Notes: a model not told the origin generated them from the sequence alone. DNA of 53,976 nt from Verrucomicrobiota bacterium (GCA_902810735.1 CADDYX010000001.1:1-53976); one strand, 5' to 3'. Shown: positions 9,542-18,826, numbered from the stretch's first letter. Program-made: numbers and translations.

Positions 9542-11704
9542 ATGCACGCCGCTTCTCCCTCAGATCATCCCGTCTCCGCACCCTGGAGTACGACGTTTGT
9601 CACCCGTCTTCATCGCTACAAGTCGCTGCTCATGCGGCGCTGGTGGATTCCGCTGCTGACAATCTGCCTCGGACTTTTTGTTCAGGCGTGGCTGATTTAT
9701 CAGACGCCTCCGTCGTTCCTCTCGATGAGCAAGATGATGCTCGCGGGCAAGCTCAACATCGGCCAGAACGCAGTCTACAGCGAAGACACGGTCAACTTTT
9801 ACGGCACGCAGATTCAGCTCATGCAGAGCGACGAAGTGCGCCGGAGCGCTGAGGCGCTCGTCCGCGCGACCCATCCCGAAATGCAGCCGGTCAAGGTCGA
9901 CATCTTCGTGGTCCAGAAACCACGCACATCAATTTTCGATCTCTCCGCCATCGGCAGTACGCCTGAGTACACGCAGGCGTATCTGAATGCCGTGATGCAG
10001 AAGTACCTCGATTTCAAAAAGGGGATGCGACAGGAGCAGGGCAGTAACGTCACCACCGCGATCACCGACCAGCTGATCCAGACTGAAAAAGATCTGCGCG
10101 CCGGCGAGGACGAGATGATCGAGTTCCAGAAGCAGAACAACATCGCTTCGATCCAGGAAGAGGGGAACAGCGCGGCGCAGTACCTCGCCAAGCTCAATCG
10201 CGATTACGCCGGGCTCAAAACCGAGTACGAGCTGCTCGACACACTTGATCTCGACCAGAACCTCGACCGCGGCGCGAACCTCTCCGGCGACGCGTCGCCA
10301 GCGGAGAAGGACTCGGCGGCCAACGATCAGCAGGGAATGCCATTCACCGGCGTCGGGCCGGAAGCCGAGTATCTGAAGGCCAAGCAACAGGTGCAGTTGC
10401 TAAAAGCCGAGCGTGAAACGCTCTCGAAAGATCTCCGCCCGAAACACCCGAAAATCATCAAGCTCAACGACGAAATCGTTAAGCAGGAAAAGCTGATCGA
10501 GCTATTCCGCGCTGACGCGATCGAGAAGCTCGAGACGCGCAAGAAATCGATCGGCAAGCAGATGGAAAACCTGAAGGCGAACATCGCCGAATGGGAAAAG
10601 AAAGCGCTGGCCATGAGCGAGCGGCTCGCGCAGTTCAACCGCATCAAAGGCAAGGTCGATCGGCTGAAAACGCTCTACGATCGCCTCACCAACAGCCTCA
10701 AGGATGTGAACGTTTCACAGAGTGTCGACAACGGCGACCAGATCGCGATCATGGAAGCGGCCTCGGCGCCCGTCTCCGTCCGCCCAGGATTGATCAAGAG
10801 CCTCTTGATCGGGCTCGGCTGCGGCGCGCTAGCCGGTATCGCCATCCTCCTGCTACTCGACCGGATCGACGATCGGATGGCGTCGTTCAGCGAATTCCAG
10901 GGCCACTTTACGGAGAACGTGCTTGGCCAGATTCCGAAGGAGAAGACGAAGGGCAAAGTCACGTTGCTGCAGGCGGACGATGCGCGTCACGTTTTCGCCG
11001 AATCATACCGGAACATCCGCTCATCGATCTTCTTCATGCCGTATGACGGACCGCGTCCGAAGACGTTGCTCATTACCAGCTCCGTGCCGAATGAAGGCAA
11101 ATCGACGATCTCGTCGAATCTCGCGATTACGATGGCGCTCTCGGGCGCGCGGACCTTGTTGATCGATGGCGATCTGCGCCGTGGCGCTTTGCGTGAAGCG
11201 TTCGGTGTTTCCTCACGTGTCGGCTTTTCCGAAGTGCTCAAGCAGGAGGTGAACTGGCGGGAAGTGGTCGTGCCAACGCACTATTCAAATCTTTCGCTGC
11301 TTCCGCGCGGCAAAACGCTCGGCCAGCCAAGCGAGCATCTGCTCCGCGACTCGACCGACGCGATCCTGCGCGAGATGTACGCGAACTACGACTACATCCT
11401 GATCGACAGCTCGCCGGTGCTGGCGGCTGACGACACCACAAGCCTCGCGCCGAAAATCGATGCGACTCTGTTCGTCGTTCGGCTTTCCTACACCTCAGCC
11501 CGTCTGACCAGGAAGTCGCTTGAGCTGCTCTACAATCGCCAGGTGAACGTGCCGGGTGTCATTCTGAACTACGTCGACACGTCGTTGCCTGAATACTACT
11601 ACTACCAGTATTCAGAGTACTACAACACGCCGGCGCAGATGGAGCACGACGAGTCATTCGTCGCACCGCACCAGAACCAGCCGAAGCAGGTCAGGTCGTC
11701 GTAG
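9542..11704 (+). CDS. polysaccharide co-polymerase/bacterial tyrosine kinase (Wzc/GumC-like)
   Basis: A 720-residue inner-membrane protein controlling chain length and export. It has a Wzz domain with a first membrane segment at about 35-53, long coiled-coil helices in the periplasmic part (about 170-400), a second membrane segment at about 418-440, and a cytoplasmic BY-kinase. Kinase motifs are Walker A SSVPNEGKST (513-522), Walker A' LLIDGDLRR (around 540-548) and Walker B ILIDSSP (around 620). A C-terminal tyrosine cluster carries seven Tyr at 685-688, 690, 693 and 694, the usual autophosphorylation site governing oligomer cycling. Kinase and co-polymerase are on one chain, as in Proteobacteria rather than split as in Firmicutes. 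Confidence 0.94.
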   Translation: MHAASPSDHPVSAPWSTTFVTRLHRYKSLLMRRWWIPLLTICLGLFVQAWLIYQTPPSFLSMSKMMLAGKLNIGQNAVYSEDTVNFYGTQIQLMQSDEVRRSAEALVRATHPEMQPVKVDIFVVQKPRTSIFDLSAIGSTPEYTQAYLNAVMQKYLDFKKGMRQEQGSNVTTAITDQLIQTEKDLRAGEDEMIEFQKQNNIASIQEEGNSAAQYLAKLNRDYAGLKTEYELLDTLDLDQNLDRGANLSGDASPAEKDSAANDQQGMPFTGVGPEAEYLKAKQQVQLLKAERETLSKDLRPKHPKIIKLNDEIVKQEKLIELFRADAIEKLETRKKSIGKQMENLKANIAEWEKKALAMSERLAQFNRIKGKVDRLKTLYDRLTNSLKDVNVSQSVDNGDQIAIMEAASAPVSVRPGLIKSLLIGLGCGALAGIAILLLLDRIDDRMASFSEFQGHFTENVLGQIPKEKTKGKVTLLQADDARHVFAESYRNIRSSIFFMPYDGPRPKTLLITSSVPNEGKSTISSNLAITMALSGARTLLIDGDLRRGALREAFGVSSRVGFSEVLKQEVNWREVVVPTHYSNLSLLPRGKTLGQPSEHLLRDSTDAILREMYANYDYILIDSSPVLAADDTTSLAPKIDATLFVVRLSYTSARLTRKSLELLYNRQVNVPGVILNYVDTSLPEYYYYQYSEYYNTPAQMEHDESFVAPHQNQPKQVRSS

Positions 11705-11729
11705 TCGGCGACTCGCCCTCAGCTGCGTG

Positions 11730-11747
11730 GTGGTGTTTCAACGCCAC
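11730..11747 (+). other. stem-loop in the gap between the co-polymerase and flippase genes
   Basis: GTGGTGT (11730-11736) pairs with ACGCCAC (11741-11747) across a TTCA loop, with one G-T pair. It sits in the 76-base gap, which is the largest gap within the early locus. No strong T-run follows, so it is more likely an RNA-processing or attenuation structure than a full terminator, and it may also be chance. Confidence 0.25.
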
Positions 11748-11780
11748 AAGACTTTCGTGCGCGCCATGTGTGGCTGACGA

Positions 11781-13100
11781 ATGGGATTTTTCGGCCCGAT
11801 CTCGCCTCCTCTGCTCGATGAAACGACCGCGCCGCTCGTTCGCCGCGCGCTCCAACGCGCGCGCGTCGTTGGCAGCTTCGCCTCGGTTCAGGCGGCCGTG
11901 CAGATTATCAGTTTCGCCAGCGGAATTCTGCTGATTCGCTACCTCGATCAGCGCGAATACGCCTACTTCACGATCGCAAACACGATGCAGGGCACGATCA
12001 ACGTGCTCGCCGACATCGGCATCAGCATCGGGCTAATCTCGATCGGCGGCCGCGTTTGGCAGAACCGGCGCCGCTTCGGCGAGCTGGTGAATACCGCGCT
12101 CGCGATGCGCCGCAGACTCGGTGCCGCCGCCATCGTTCTCGTCACGCCTGTGCTGTACTTTTTGCTCGCGAAGAACGGCGCGTCCGCTGCGTACGCAGGC
12201 GCATTGGTCGGGCTGATTCTTGCCGCGCTCCTTGTGCAGTTCTCAATCGGCGTGCTCGGCGTCGTCCCGCGATTGCGTTCCGATCTTGCCAAGATCCAGC
12301 AGATCGATCTGATCGGCGCGATCGCGCGGCTCGCGGTGCTCGGGGTCTTGATTGTCATTTTCCTGAATGCGAGCGTCGCCGTCGCGGTGGGCTCGCTGAC
12401 CTTGCTGCTGCAATACGTGCTGCTGCGGCGCTACGTGGCTGCGGTTATCGATACGAGCGCGCCCGAAAATGCGGAGGACCGCTCGGCGATGCGGGGCTTC
12501 ATTCGCAACCAGGCGCCGAACGCAATTTTCTTCTGCATTCAGGGGCAGATCACGATCTTCCTGATCAGTTTTTTCGGGCGGCACGTCAGCTCGGTTGCGG
12601 AAGTCGGAGCGCTCGGTCGCCTCGCGATGATCTTTGCTGTCCTGACGAACCTGCTGACAAACGTCTTCGCGCCCGCCTTTGCGCGTTGCCAAAGCCCGCG
12701 GCGCTTGCGTTGGCAGTACGCTGCGATCGTCGGCGGCGTCGCCGCGTTCAGCGCGGTCGTGCTCATATCCGCGGCATTGTTTCCCCGCGAATTCCTGTTC
12801 GTGCTCGGCAACAAGTATGCGCACCTCGAGCGGGAGCTTGTGCTGATGGTCGCCGGCTCGGTACTGGGAGCGCTCGCCAGTGCATTGTGGGCGCTGAACG
12901 CGTCGAAAGCGTGGATCGCCGGATCGTGGTTGTACATTCCACTCACCCTTGCGACGCAGGCGGCGATGATTCCGTTCATCGACTTCTCGACCGTCCGCGG
13001 TGTGCTGATCTTCAACCTCGTGTCAGCGCTGCCGAACCTGCTTCTGAATCTTGCTCTCAGCTACCGCGGATTCCGCCAATTCGGCCGCGCGGCAGCGTAG
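11781..13100 (+). CDS. polysaccharide flippase (Wzx-like, MATE/PST superfamily)
   Basis: A 439-residue, strongly hydrophobic protein with about 12 predicted membrane segments distributed over its whole length, and an N-terminal stretch (AAVQIISFASGILLIRYLD) typical of the first helix of PST-type flippases. Such proteins move undecaprenyl-diphosphate-linked repeat units across the inner membrane. The ATG at 11781 has no strong ribosome-binding site. It stops two bases before the next gene. The position after the Wza/Wzc pair supports the role. Specificity for the lipid-linked oligosaccharide cannot be told from sequence. Confidence 0.85.
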   Translation: MGFFGPISPPLLDETTAPLVRRALQRARVVGSFASVQAAVQIISFASGILLIRYLDQREYAYFTIANTMQGTINVLADIGISIGLISIGGRVWQNRRRFGELVNTALAMRRRLGAAAIVLVTPVLYFLLAKNGASAAYAGALVGLILAALLVQFSIGVLGVVPRLRSDLAKIQQIDLIGAIARLAVLGVLIVIFLNASVAVAVGSLTLLLQYVLLRRYVAAVIDTSAPENAEDRSAMRGFIRNQAPNAIFFCIQGQITIFLISFFGRHVSSVAEVGALGRLAMIFAVLTNLLTNVFAPAFARCQSPRRLRWQYAAIVGGVAAFSAVVLISAALFPREFLFVLGNKYAHLERELVLMVAGSVLGALASALWALNASKAWIAGSWLYIPLTLATQAAMIPFIDFSTVRGVLIFNLVSALPNLLLNLALSYRGFRQFGRAAA

Positions 13101-13102
13101 GT

Positions 13103-13945
13103 ATGCCAAACTACGGTTACCATCTCGCTCGCGCGCAAGGGCGGGCTGTGCGCTCGATTTATCGCACCTTTGCCGATGCCGTTGTTCGCGCGCCTGTGAA
13201 AATCACGCGGGACTTTCCGCTCGAGGTGTACGCTTACTCGGGCGAAGCGGCGTTGCCGGAGCAGATTGCTTCGATCCGGTCGTTCCTGCGGTTTGCCGGA
13301 CGGCCGCCGCGCTTCACTGTCGTGTCCGATGGCAGCTATTCGCAGGCGAGTATCGCCACATTGAAGCGGATCAACGAATGCGTTGCAGTTGACGAAATTG
13401 ACGCCTGGATACCGGACGCAATTCCCGCCGCGATCGAGCCGTATCTTCGCGCGCATCCCACCGGCCGGCAGCTCGCGCTCATCATGTCGTTGTCCCGCAC
13501 CCGACAAGCGTTGTACACCGATTCGGATGTGCTCTTCTTTGCTGATGCTGGGAATCTCGCGGAGGTGATCGCATCGGCGAGCGCTCCCGCGATGTATCTG
13601 CGCGACTGCCGCTTCTCGGGCGACGAGCGACTCCTGCGGGCTGGCGAAATCGAAGCGCCAGCCGTGAACACCGGATTTCTATTGTTGTTTCAGCAGCTCG
13701 ACTGGTCCGGCGCCATCGCTCGATTCATCGACTTGGAAGGCGAGCCGACGTTCTTCACGAACCAAACGATGGCGCATCTCGCGATGCACGCGAATGGCGC
13801 GGTGCCGCTCGATCCGGCGAAGTACGTGCTGCAACTCGACGATCAATTCATCTACGCCGACCGCTATGCGGGCGAGACGATCGCGATGCGCCATTATGTC
13901 AATCCGGTGCGGCACAAATTCTGGTCGACCCTTGCTTCGATATGA
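13103..13945 (+). CDS. GT-A-type glycosyltransferase-like protein
   Basis: 280 residues from ATG 13103, two bases after the flippase stop. The segment ALYTDSDVLFF contains a DSD (DxD-type) metal/nucleotide-sugar motif, and FTVVSDGSY earlier resembles a nucleotide-diphospho-sugar transferase core. A C-terminal stretch (VNPVRHKFW) is compatible with the late motif of GT8-like retaining transferases. The frame is open far upstream over the flippase gene, but that part is a shadow. Acceptor and donor sugars are unknown. It shares four bases (ATGA) with the next gene. Confidence 0.7.
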   Translation: MPNYGYHLARAQGRAVRSIYRTFADAVVRAPVKITRDFPLEVYAYSGEAALPEQIASIRSFLRFAGRPPRFTVVSDGSYSQASIATLKRINECVAVDEIDAWIPDAIPAAIEPYLRAHPTGRQLALIMSLSRTRQALYTDSDVLFFADAGNLAEVIASASAPAMYLRDCRFSGDERLLRAGEIEAPAVNTGFLLLFQQLDWSGAIARFIDLEGEPTFFTNQTMAHLAMHANGAVPLDPAKYVLQLDDQFIYADRYAGETIAMRHYVNPVRHKFWSTLASI

Positions 13946-15132
13946 TCAGCGCCGCTGAAACGCGACCGTTGCGGATTCTCTCGGTCGTGAACGTGCCGTG
14001 GGATTCGCGCCTCGGCGCCGCGCGGGTTTGGATGGAGCTCGGCGCTGAATGGCAGCGCGCCGGACATCGCGTGGAGAAGTTTTGCCTCTCCGATGCATTC
14101 CCCGGCGACCCGAAATCTCCACCGCTGGCCGCGCTTCGCTTGCTCAAATTCCCATCTCGTGCCGCCGCGTATCTGCGTGCCCATGCGTCGGAATTCGACG
14201 TCGTCGATGCGCTGGTTGGCACACTTCCATTCACAAAGCAGTCGCTTCGTTTTCGCGGCTTACTCGTCGCGCGCTCCGTCGGCCTTTACCATTCGTACGA
14301 CAAATTTGAGCGCGAGATGCGGCAACGCTGGCCGGCAACCAACGCCGGGACGCCCGCCGGGCGAGTGTTCTACCGGTTTGTGCAGGCGCGAAATCGCGTC
14401 GCCTCGCGACGATCGCTCGAATGCGCCGATCTTCTGAACGTGCCGAACGAGGCGGAAGCCTCCGTCGTTCGCGACGAGCTGCGAATTGCGACGCGCACTG
14501 TGGTCGAGCCCTATGGCTTGCCGCCGGCGCAAGCGGAGGCACTCGCGCGCCACGCCCAACCACCCGAGCAGCGACTCCGAAATCGTGAAGTTTGCTTTCT
14601 CGGAATGTGGAGCCCGCGCAAAGGCTCGCGCGACTGGCAACAGATCATCGCACTGATTCGCGAACGCGTGCCCGACGCGCGCTTTCTGTTTCTCGGCACA
14701 ATGATCGAAGACGAAGCGGTCCTGCGCGACATCGGCAGCGGCGACGGTGTCAAAATCGTCGCGGATTATCAGCCTGAGGACCTGCCGCGCCTCCTGTCGA
14801 CTGCGACCGTTGGAGCGTTCCCGAGCTATATCGAAGGATTCGGTATCGCGGTGATCGAGCAGCTCGCGGCCGGCATCCCGGTCGTGGCCTACGATTGTGC
14901 AGGTCCGCACGATATTCTCGCGAGCCGGCTCACTGCGTTGCTGTCGCCAACCGGCGCGCCGGTGCAGTTTGCGCAGAAAATCGCCGACCTTCTCCTGGGC
15001 GGTATTGATCGCTATCGCGCCCTCGCTGGCGAGAGTCGCGCGACCGCGGCGGAGTATTCATGGCCGCAAATCGCCGCACGAACTTCGTCTGAATATGAGC
15101 GGTCGTTGCAGCACCTGCGCGCGGGCCAATGA
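13942..15132 (+). CDS. glycosyltransferase family 4 protein
   Basis: 396 residues with a GT-B two-domain layout. The C-terminal half carries the donor-binding signature PSYIEGFGIAVIEQLAAG, with the two glutamates spaced as E-x7-E, as in retaining GT4 enzymes. The N-terminal acceptor domain begins ILSVVNVPWDSRLGAARVW. It starts at an ATGA overlap with the previous gene and ends in another with the following gene, indicating translational coupling. It probably adds one sugar of the repeat unit at the cytoplasmic face. Linkage unknown. Confidence 0.85.
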   Translation: MISAAETRPLRILSVVNVPWDSRLGAARVWMELGAEWQRAGHRVEKFCLSDAFPGDPKSPPLAALRLLKFPSRAAAYLRAHASEFDVVDALVGTLPFTKQSLRFRGLLVARSVGLYHSYDKFEREMRQRWPATNAGTPAGRVFYRFVQARNRVASRRSLECADLLNVPNEAEASVVRDELRIATRTVVEPYGLPPAQAEALARHAQPPEQRLRNREVCFLGMWSPRKGSRDWQQIIALIRERVPDARFLFLGTMIEDEAVLRDIGSGDGVKIVADYQPEDLPRLLSTATVGAFPSYIEGFGIAVIEQLAAGIPVVAYDCAGPHDILASRLTALLSPTGAPVQFAQKIADLLLGGIDRYRALAGESRATAAEYSWPQIAARTSSEYERSLQHLRAGQ

Positions 15133-16229
15133 CGCGAACTCAAAACCGCGTTCTTCAGATTGTTCCGCAGGCGCCTGGTACGCGCGACGGCGTTGGGGAT
15201 TACGCGCTCAACCTCGCGCGTGCGCTTCGTCGCAATCACAACATCGAGAGTACGTTTTTGGTCGCCAACGAAACCGACGTGCGGACGATCGAAGGCTTCG
15301 ACGTGTTGACGCCACTTGACGCTGCTGATCCGGTCGTCACGACCTCGCGCGCTGTCGTTTTACACTACGTTAACTACGCGTTTCAGCGGCGCGGTGTTCC
15401 ATTCACGTTGCGCGACTTTGCTCAAAGGCTGCGACGGCAGATTCCCGGCCGCTGGATCACGATGTTTCACGAGATGTATGCATCCGGCGCGCCGTGGAAG
15501 AGCGCATTTTGGCTGCGTCCGTGGCAGGTTCGTATCGCGCGGCAGCTAATCCGACTCTCAGACGTGTGTTTCGTGAGCAACGACGTGATCGCGCGCGAGA
15601 TCAGAAAGCACGCGCCGCAAAGTAGAGTCCGACTGGTGCCGATCATGTCGAACTTCGGCGAGCCGCAGCTGCAAAGTTTTGAGCGGACGGCAACGCGCTG
15701 GGCGGTTTGCGGCGGTAACGCATTGATCGCGCGATCGCTGAATTCGCTGGCAACCATCAGCGATCAACTGCCGGAGTGGTGTCGGCCTAATCACGTGGAT
15801 GTGATTGGCGGAACCGATGATGATGCGGTGACCGCCGCGGCGAATCGTCTCTGCCGTGCGATCGCCTCACTGGCCGTTGACCGCCATCCGCAAATCACCG
15901 CGGAGCACGCGTCGCGCATTCTGCAGCAGTGCGCTTTTGGTTGGCTCGACTATTTCGGAAGTGGAAAGGTGTGGCCTGGGATGATCTTTAAATCGGGATC
16001 ATTCGCGGCGTGTTGCGCAAATGGCGCGGTGCCCGTGCTTCACCACCGAGAGGACCGGCTCGGAGTCTCAGGGGATGCGTTCCCCGGGCCATTTTTCGTC
16101 ACGAACGCCGGGAGTCGTGTTCCGGCGAACAACGGAGTGAGCACGGCGCGCGAGCAGACGTATCGGTGGTACCATCGCCACGCTTCAGCGGACGCGACCG
16201 CTCGCGCCTATGCCGCGGAATTACAATGA
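15129..16229 (+). CDS. divergent GT-B-like glycosyltransferase
   Basis: 366 residues. The N-terminal LQIVPQAPGTRDGVGDYALNLARAL (split here for reading as GVGDYA... ) motif is the typical start of GT-B glycosyltransferases, with the Gly-rich acceptor loop DGVGDYA. VLHYVNYAF and FHEMYASG are like the N-domain of sugar transferases. However, the C-terminal half lacks the usual E-x7-E signature; the equivalent place reads FKSGSFAACCANGAVPVL. It could be a diverged or non-processive enzyme, or a catalytically altered partner. It overlaps both neighbours by four bases. Confidence 0.6.
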   Translation: MTRTQNRVLQIVPQAPGTRDGVGDYALNLARALRRNHNIESTFLVANETDVRTIEGFDVLTPLDAADPVVTTSRAVVLHYVNYAFQRRGVPFTLRDFAQRLRRQIPGRWITMFHEMYASGAPWKSAFWLRPWQVRIARQLIRLSDVCFVSNDVIAREIRKHAPQSRVRLVPIMSNFGEPQLQSFERTATRWAVCGGNALIARSLNSLATISDQLPEWCRPNHVDVIGGTDDDAVTAAANRLCRAIASLAVDRHPQITAEHASRILQQCAFGWLDYFGSGKVWPGMIFKSGSFAACCANGAVPVLHHREDRLGVSGDAFPGPFFVTNAGSRVPANNGVSTAREQTYRWYHRHASADATARAYAAELQ

Positions 16230-17131
16230 GCGACTTCGAGGATCTGACGCTCGCGACTACGGTGCATAACAACGCCGAGATGTCGGCGGCGATGTTGCGT
16301 TCGTTTGCGGAGCATGTCGGCTCCGTCGCCGAGATCGTGATCGTTGACGACGCTTCCGCCGCGCCCGTTGAATCGCCAGCGTTCGCAAACAGCCGCGTCA
16401 GAATTTTGCGCAATGAAACGGCGCAGGGCTTTTGCAAGGCTTCGGACCGTGCGTTGCGCGAGGCCCGCACTGATTTCGCGCTGCTGGTGGACGCTGACGT
16501 CCTCTTTCAACCCGGCGATTTCCGCGGCGGCTACTCTGAATTCCGGCGCGATAATTGGGCGTGGGTTAATTTTCGTCAGGTCAGTTTCGCGGGAGTTCCG
16601 CAGAACGCCTTCGAACAGCCGCTGATGCCGCCGTTGATTTTTGCCGCCGGCAATCAGGTCTTCTCGCTCTGGGAAAAATTTCATCCACCGCTGTTGCAGC
16701 GGCGCAACGGCGAACGCATCGCAGAGGTCGAAGCAGCGCATTCGAGTTGCACGCTGGTGAACATGCACGCGTTCCGCGCGATCGGCGGTTTTGACCCGTG
16801 GTATGCGCAGTGCCAGTCGGATATCGAGATCAGCCTCAGATTCCGCGACCGCGGCTATCGCGTCGGCGTTGATACGGGTTACGAAGTCCGACACGAGGGC
16901 GCGGGCGGCCGCACCGGTAATCTGTCTCGCGTGCTCGACCTCTACCGCGCGCGCGTCCATTTGTATGAGCAGACGAATCGTTCGTGTCGGATTTATCTGC
17001 GGCCGCTGCTTTTTGCCCGTCACACCTTGGAGCTGGCCTGGTTTGCAGCGACCGCGCCATTCAGCCGTGATCGGTCGAAACTGCGCTCGCGTGTGCAGAT
17101 GTGGAAAGGAGCGCTGAGCGGTTATCGCTGA
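16226..17131 (+). CDS. glycosyltransferase family 2 protein
   Basis: 301 residues from ATG 16226, which overlaps the previous stop as ATGA. The GT-A core is clear: TTVHNNAEM, then EIVIVDDASAAP, then FALLVDADVLF with the metal-binding DxD-type motif. NMHAFRAIGGFDPWYAQCQ and SDIEISLRFRDRGYRV form the acceptor-side ED-like region characteristic of inverting GT2 enzymes such as rhamnosyl- and galactosyltransferases. No membrane segments. The reading frame extends upstream to 16010, but that is antisense-like shadow over the previous gene. A 31-base gap follows. Confidence 0.85.
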   Translation: MSDFEDLTLATTVHNNAEMSAAMLRSFAEHVGSVAEIVIVDDASAAPVESPAFANSRVRILRNETAQGFCKASDRALREARTDFALLVDADVLFQPGDFRGGYSEFRRDNWAWVNFRQVSFAGVPQNAFEQPLMPPLIFAAGNQVFSLWEKFHPPLLQRRNGERIAEVEAAHSSCTLVNMHAFRAIGGFDPWYAQCQSDIEISLRFRDRGYRVGVDTGYEVRHEGAGGRTGNLSRVLDLYRARVHLYEQTNRSCRIYLRPLLFARHTLELAWFAATAPFSRDRSKLRSRVQMWKGALSGYR

Positions 17132-17162
17132 TTTTGCCAGTGACGAAATCGCATCTCGCCAG

Positions 17163-17825
17163 ATGCGACTCGATGCGCTGATTGCCGGATTCGCGCGCGA
17201 AACGACCAATGAACCGGTTCCCGAGTGGATTCTGCCGCCGCGCAGCTGCGAATTCCTTCGTCGGCTCGCCGAATTGTTTCCGGCCGGGAGCTTCGCGTTT
17301 GAATTTGGCTCCGGCGGTTCGACCCATCTTCTTCGCCGCGCATTCGGCGGTGTTACCACAGTCGAAGATTCCGCGGACTGGCTCAGACAAACCGAGCACC
17401 TGCCTGCCGCAGTGCAGCCGCGTGCCTCAGATTGTGCGCGCGTTCTGCCGCTCCGCCGCTGCTGGAACCGCCTGCGGCCAATTCAATCGTTCGACGTCGA
17501 AGCAGACCCGCAGCTGTTGCGGCGGTTATCTGAAGCGTCGCTCGTGCTGGTCGACAGCCCTCCGAATCCGGCAAAACGTGAGCACGCGTTGTACACCGCG
17601 CTCCGTTATGCGTCGGCCGGAGCGATCATTGTTGCTGACGATCTGGAGGTCGGCGCAACCCGCCGCTTCACGGAACGGCTGGCGCGACAAAACGTGAGCG
17701 CGCTCAGCTACCGGCTGCTCGATATCGACCACCAGCTCGGAATCGTATTGAAGAAAAACGCGACGCAGAAGATCCGGTCGCGTCCAACGCTGCGTGAGTT
17801 CATTGGGACGTGGTTGCGCGCGTGA
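17163..17825 (+). CDS. class I SAM-dependent methyltransferase-like protein
   Basis: 220 residues. FAFEFGSGGSTHLL (around residues 44-57) resembles the SAM-binding motif I, TTVEDSADW a motif II acidic residue, and ASLVLVDSPPN / AIIVADD later strands of a Rossmann-like methyltransferase. Related small proteins occur in polysaccharide clusters. It may methylate a sugar hydroxyl or carboxyl group of the repeat unit, but the fold assignment rests on weak motifs. The ATG at 17163 follows a 31-base gap, the first break in the overlapping run. The stop overlaps the next start as GTGA. Confidence 0.55.
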   Translation: MRLDALIAGFARETTNEPVPEWILPPRSCEFLRRLAELFPAGSFAFEFGSGGSTHLLRRAFGGVTTVEDSADWLRQTEHLPAAVQPRASDCARVLPLRRCWNRLRPIQSFDVEADPQLLRRLSEASLVLVDSPPNPAKREHALYTALRYASAGAIIVADDLEVGATRRFTERLARQNVSALSYRLLDIDHQLGIVLKKNATQKIRSRPTLREFIGTWLRA

Positions 17826-18826
17826 AAATCCTGCTCGGCTCACATCATTTTTATCCGAGCACCGGCGGGATCGAAATCGTTAGCGACCTCCTTGCGCGCG
17901 AGTTCGTTCGCCGCGGTCACGACGTGCGCGTGGTCACGCAAACTCCCGGCAACAGCACGTTCCCGTTCCCTGTGATTCGGCGGCCCGGCGCGCTGCAGCT
18001 GATTCGGCTGGTGCGCTGGTGCGACGTTTTTCTCCAGAACAACATCTCTCTTCGGACGGTTTGGCCGCTCGCGTTCATTAGACGTCCACTTTTCGTGACG
18101 CAGCAAACATGGATCTCAGCACCGGGTGCACCCAGCAGCTGGCGCGACGCGCTGAAACGAGCCGTTCTCCGACGCGCGACCTGCTTCGCCATCAGCGGCG
18201 CGATTGCGCGCGACGCAGCGGTTCCTTGCCTGCCGGTCGGCAACCCATATAACGATCAGGTCTTCCGCCGCGACCCAACTGCAGAGCGGCGGCTCGAGTT
18301 GATATTTGTCGGGCGCCTCGTGTCCGACAAAGGCGTTGATGTGTTGTTGGAAGCGCTTCGCCTGCTCCAGGAACGGGGCGTGCGGCCGAAGCTCACGATT
18401 GTCGGGGATGGGCCCGAGGCGCAGATGCTGCAGCAGCAGGCCGAGCGCCTGAACCTGGCCGAGCAAGTGACGTTCCTCGGCGCAAAGAGGAGCGAGCAGA
18501 TCGCCACACTGCTGAATCAGCATGAGATTGCCATCGTCCCGTCGCGATTGGCGGAGCCGTTCGGGATCGTCGCCGTGGAGGCGATCGCCTGCGGATGCGT
18601 CGTGATCGGCTCCGCCGCCGGCGGTCTGGTTGAGGCGATCGGCCCATGTGGCCTCACCTTTCCGAATGGCGACGCAGCGATGTTGGCTGAACGCATTGCC
18701 GAGCTGCTGACCAGTCCGCAGCGGCGGTCAGAGCTTCGTGCCGCATCCGGCCCGCACCTTGCTCAGTTTACGGTCGCGCGTGTGGCGGACATTTACCTGG
18801 AGAGAATGGCCGCGGCGCTGCGATGA
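17822..18826 (+). CDS. glycosyltransferase family 4 protein
   Basis: 334 residues using the GTG at 17822, chosen because it overlaps the previous stop as GTGA; a GTG at 17810 would add four residues. N-terminal GSHHFYPSTGGIEIVSDLL is the classic GT4 opening with the Gly-Gly loop. The donor domain has LIFVGRLVSDKGVDVLLEA and the E-x7-E signature in PSRLAEPFGIVAVEAIACG. It would act in the cytoplasm on lipid-linked intermediates. It overlaps the following gene by four bases. Sugar specificity not predictable. Confidence 0.88.
   Translation: MKILLGSHHFYPSTGGIEIVSDLLAREFVRRGHDVRVVTQTPGNSTFPFPVIRRPGALQLIRLVRWCDVFLQNNISLRTVWPLAFIRRPLFVTQQTWISAPGAPSSWRDALKRAVLRRATCFAISGAIARDAAVPCLPVGNPYNDQVFRRDPTAERRLELIFVGRLVSDKGVDVLLEALRLLQERGVRPKLTIVGDGPEAQMLQQQAERLNLAEQVTFLGAKRSEQIATLLNQHEIAIVPSRLAEPFGIVAVEAIACGCVVIGSAAGGLVEAIGPCGLTFPNGDAAMLAERIAELLTSPQRRSELRAASGPHLAQFTVARVADIYLERMAAALR

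Noticed and set aside
12056-13102. Upstream extension of the glycosyltransferase frame over the flippase gene
   Set aside because: Arg/Ala-rich residues typical of an off-frame reading of a high-GC gene; the real start is ATG 13103.
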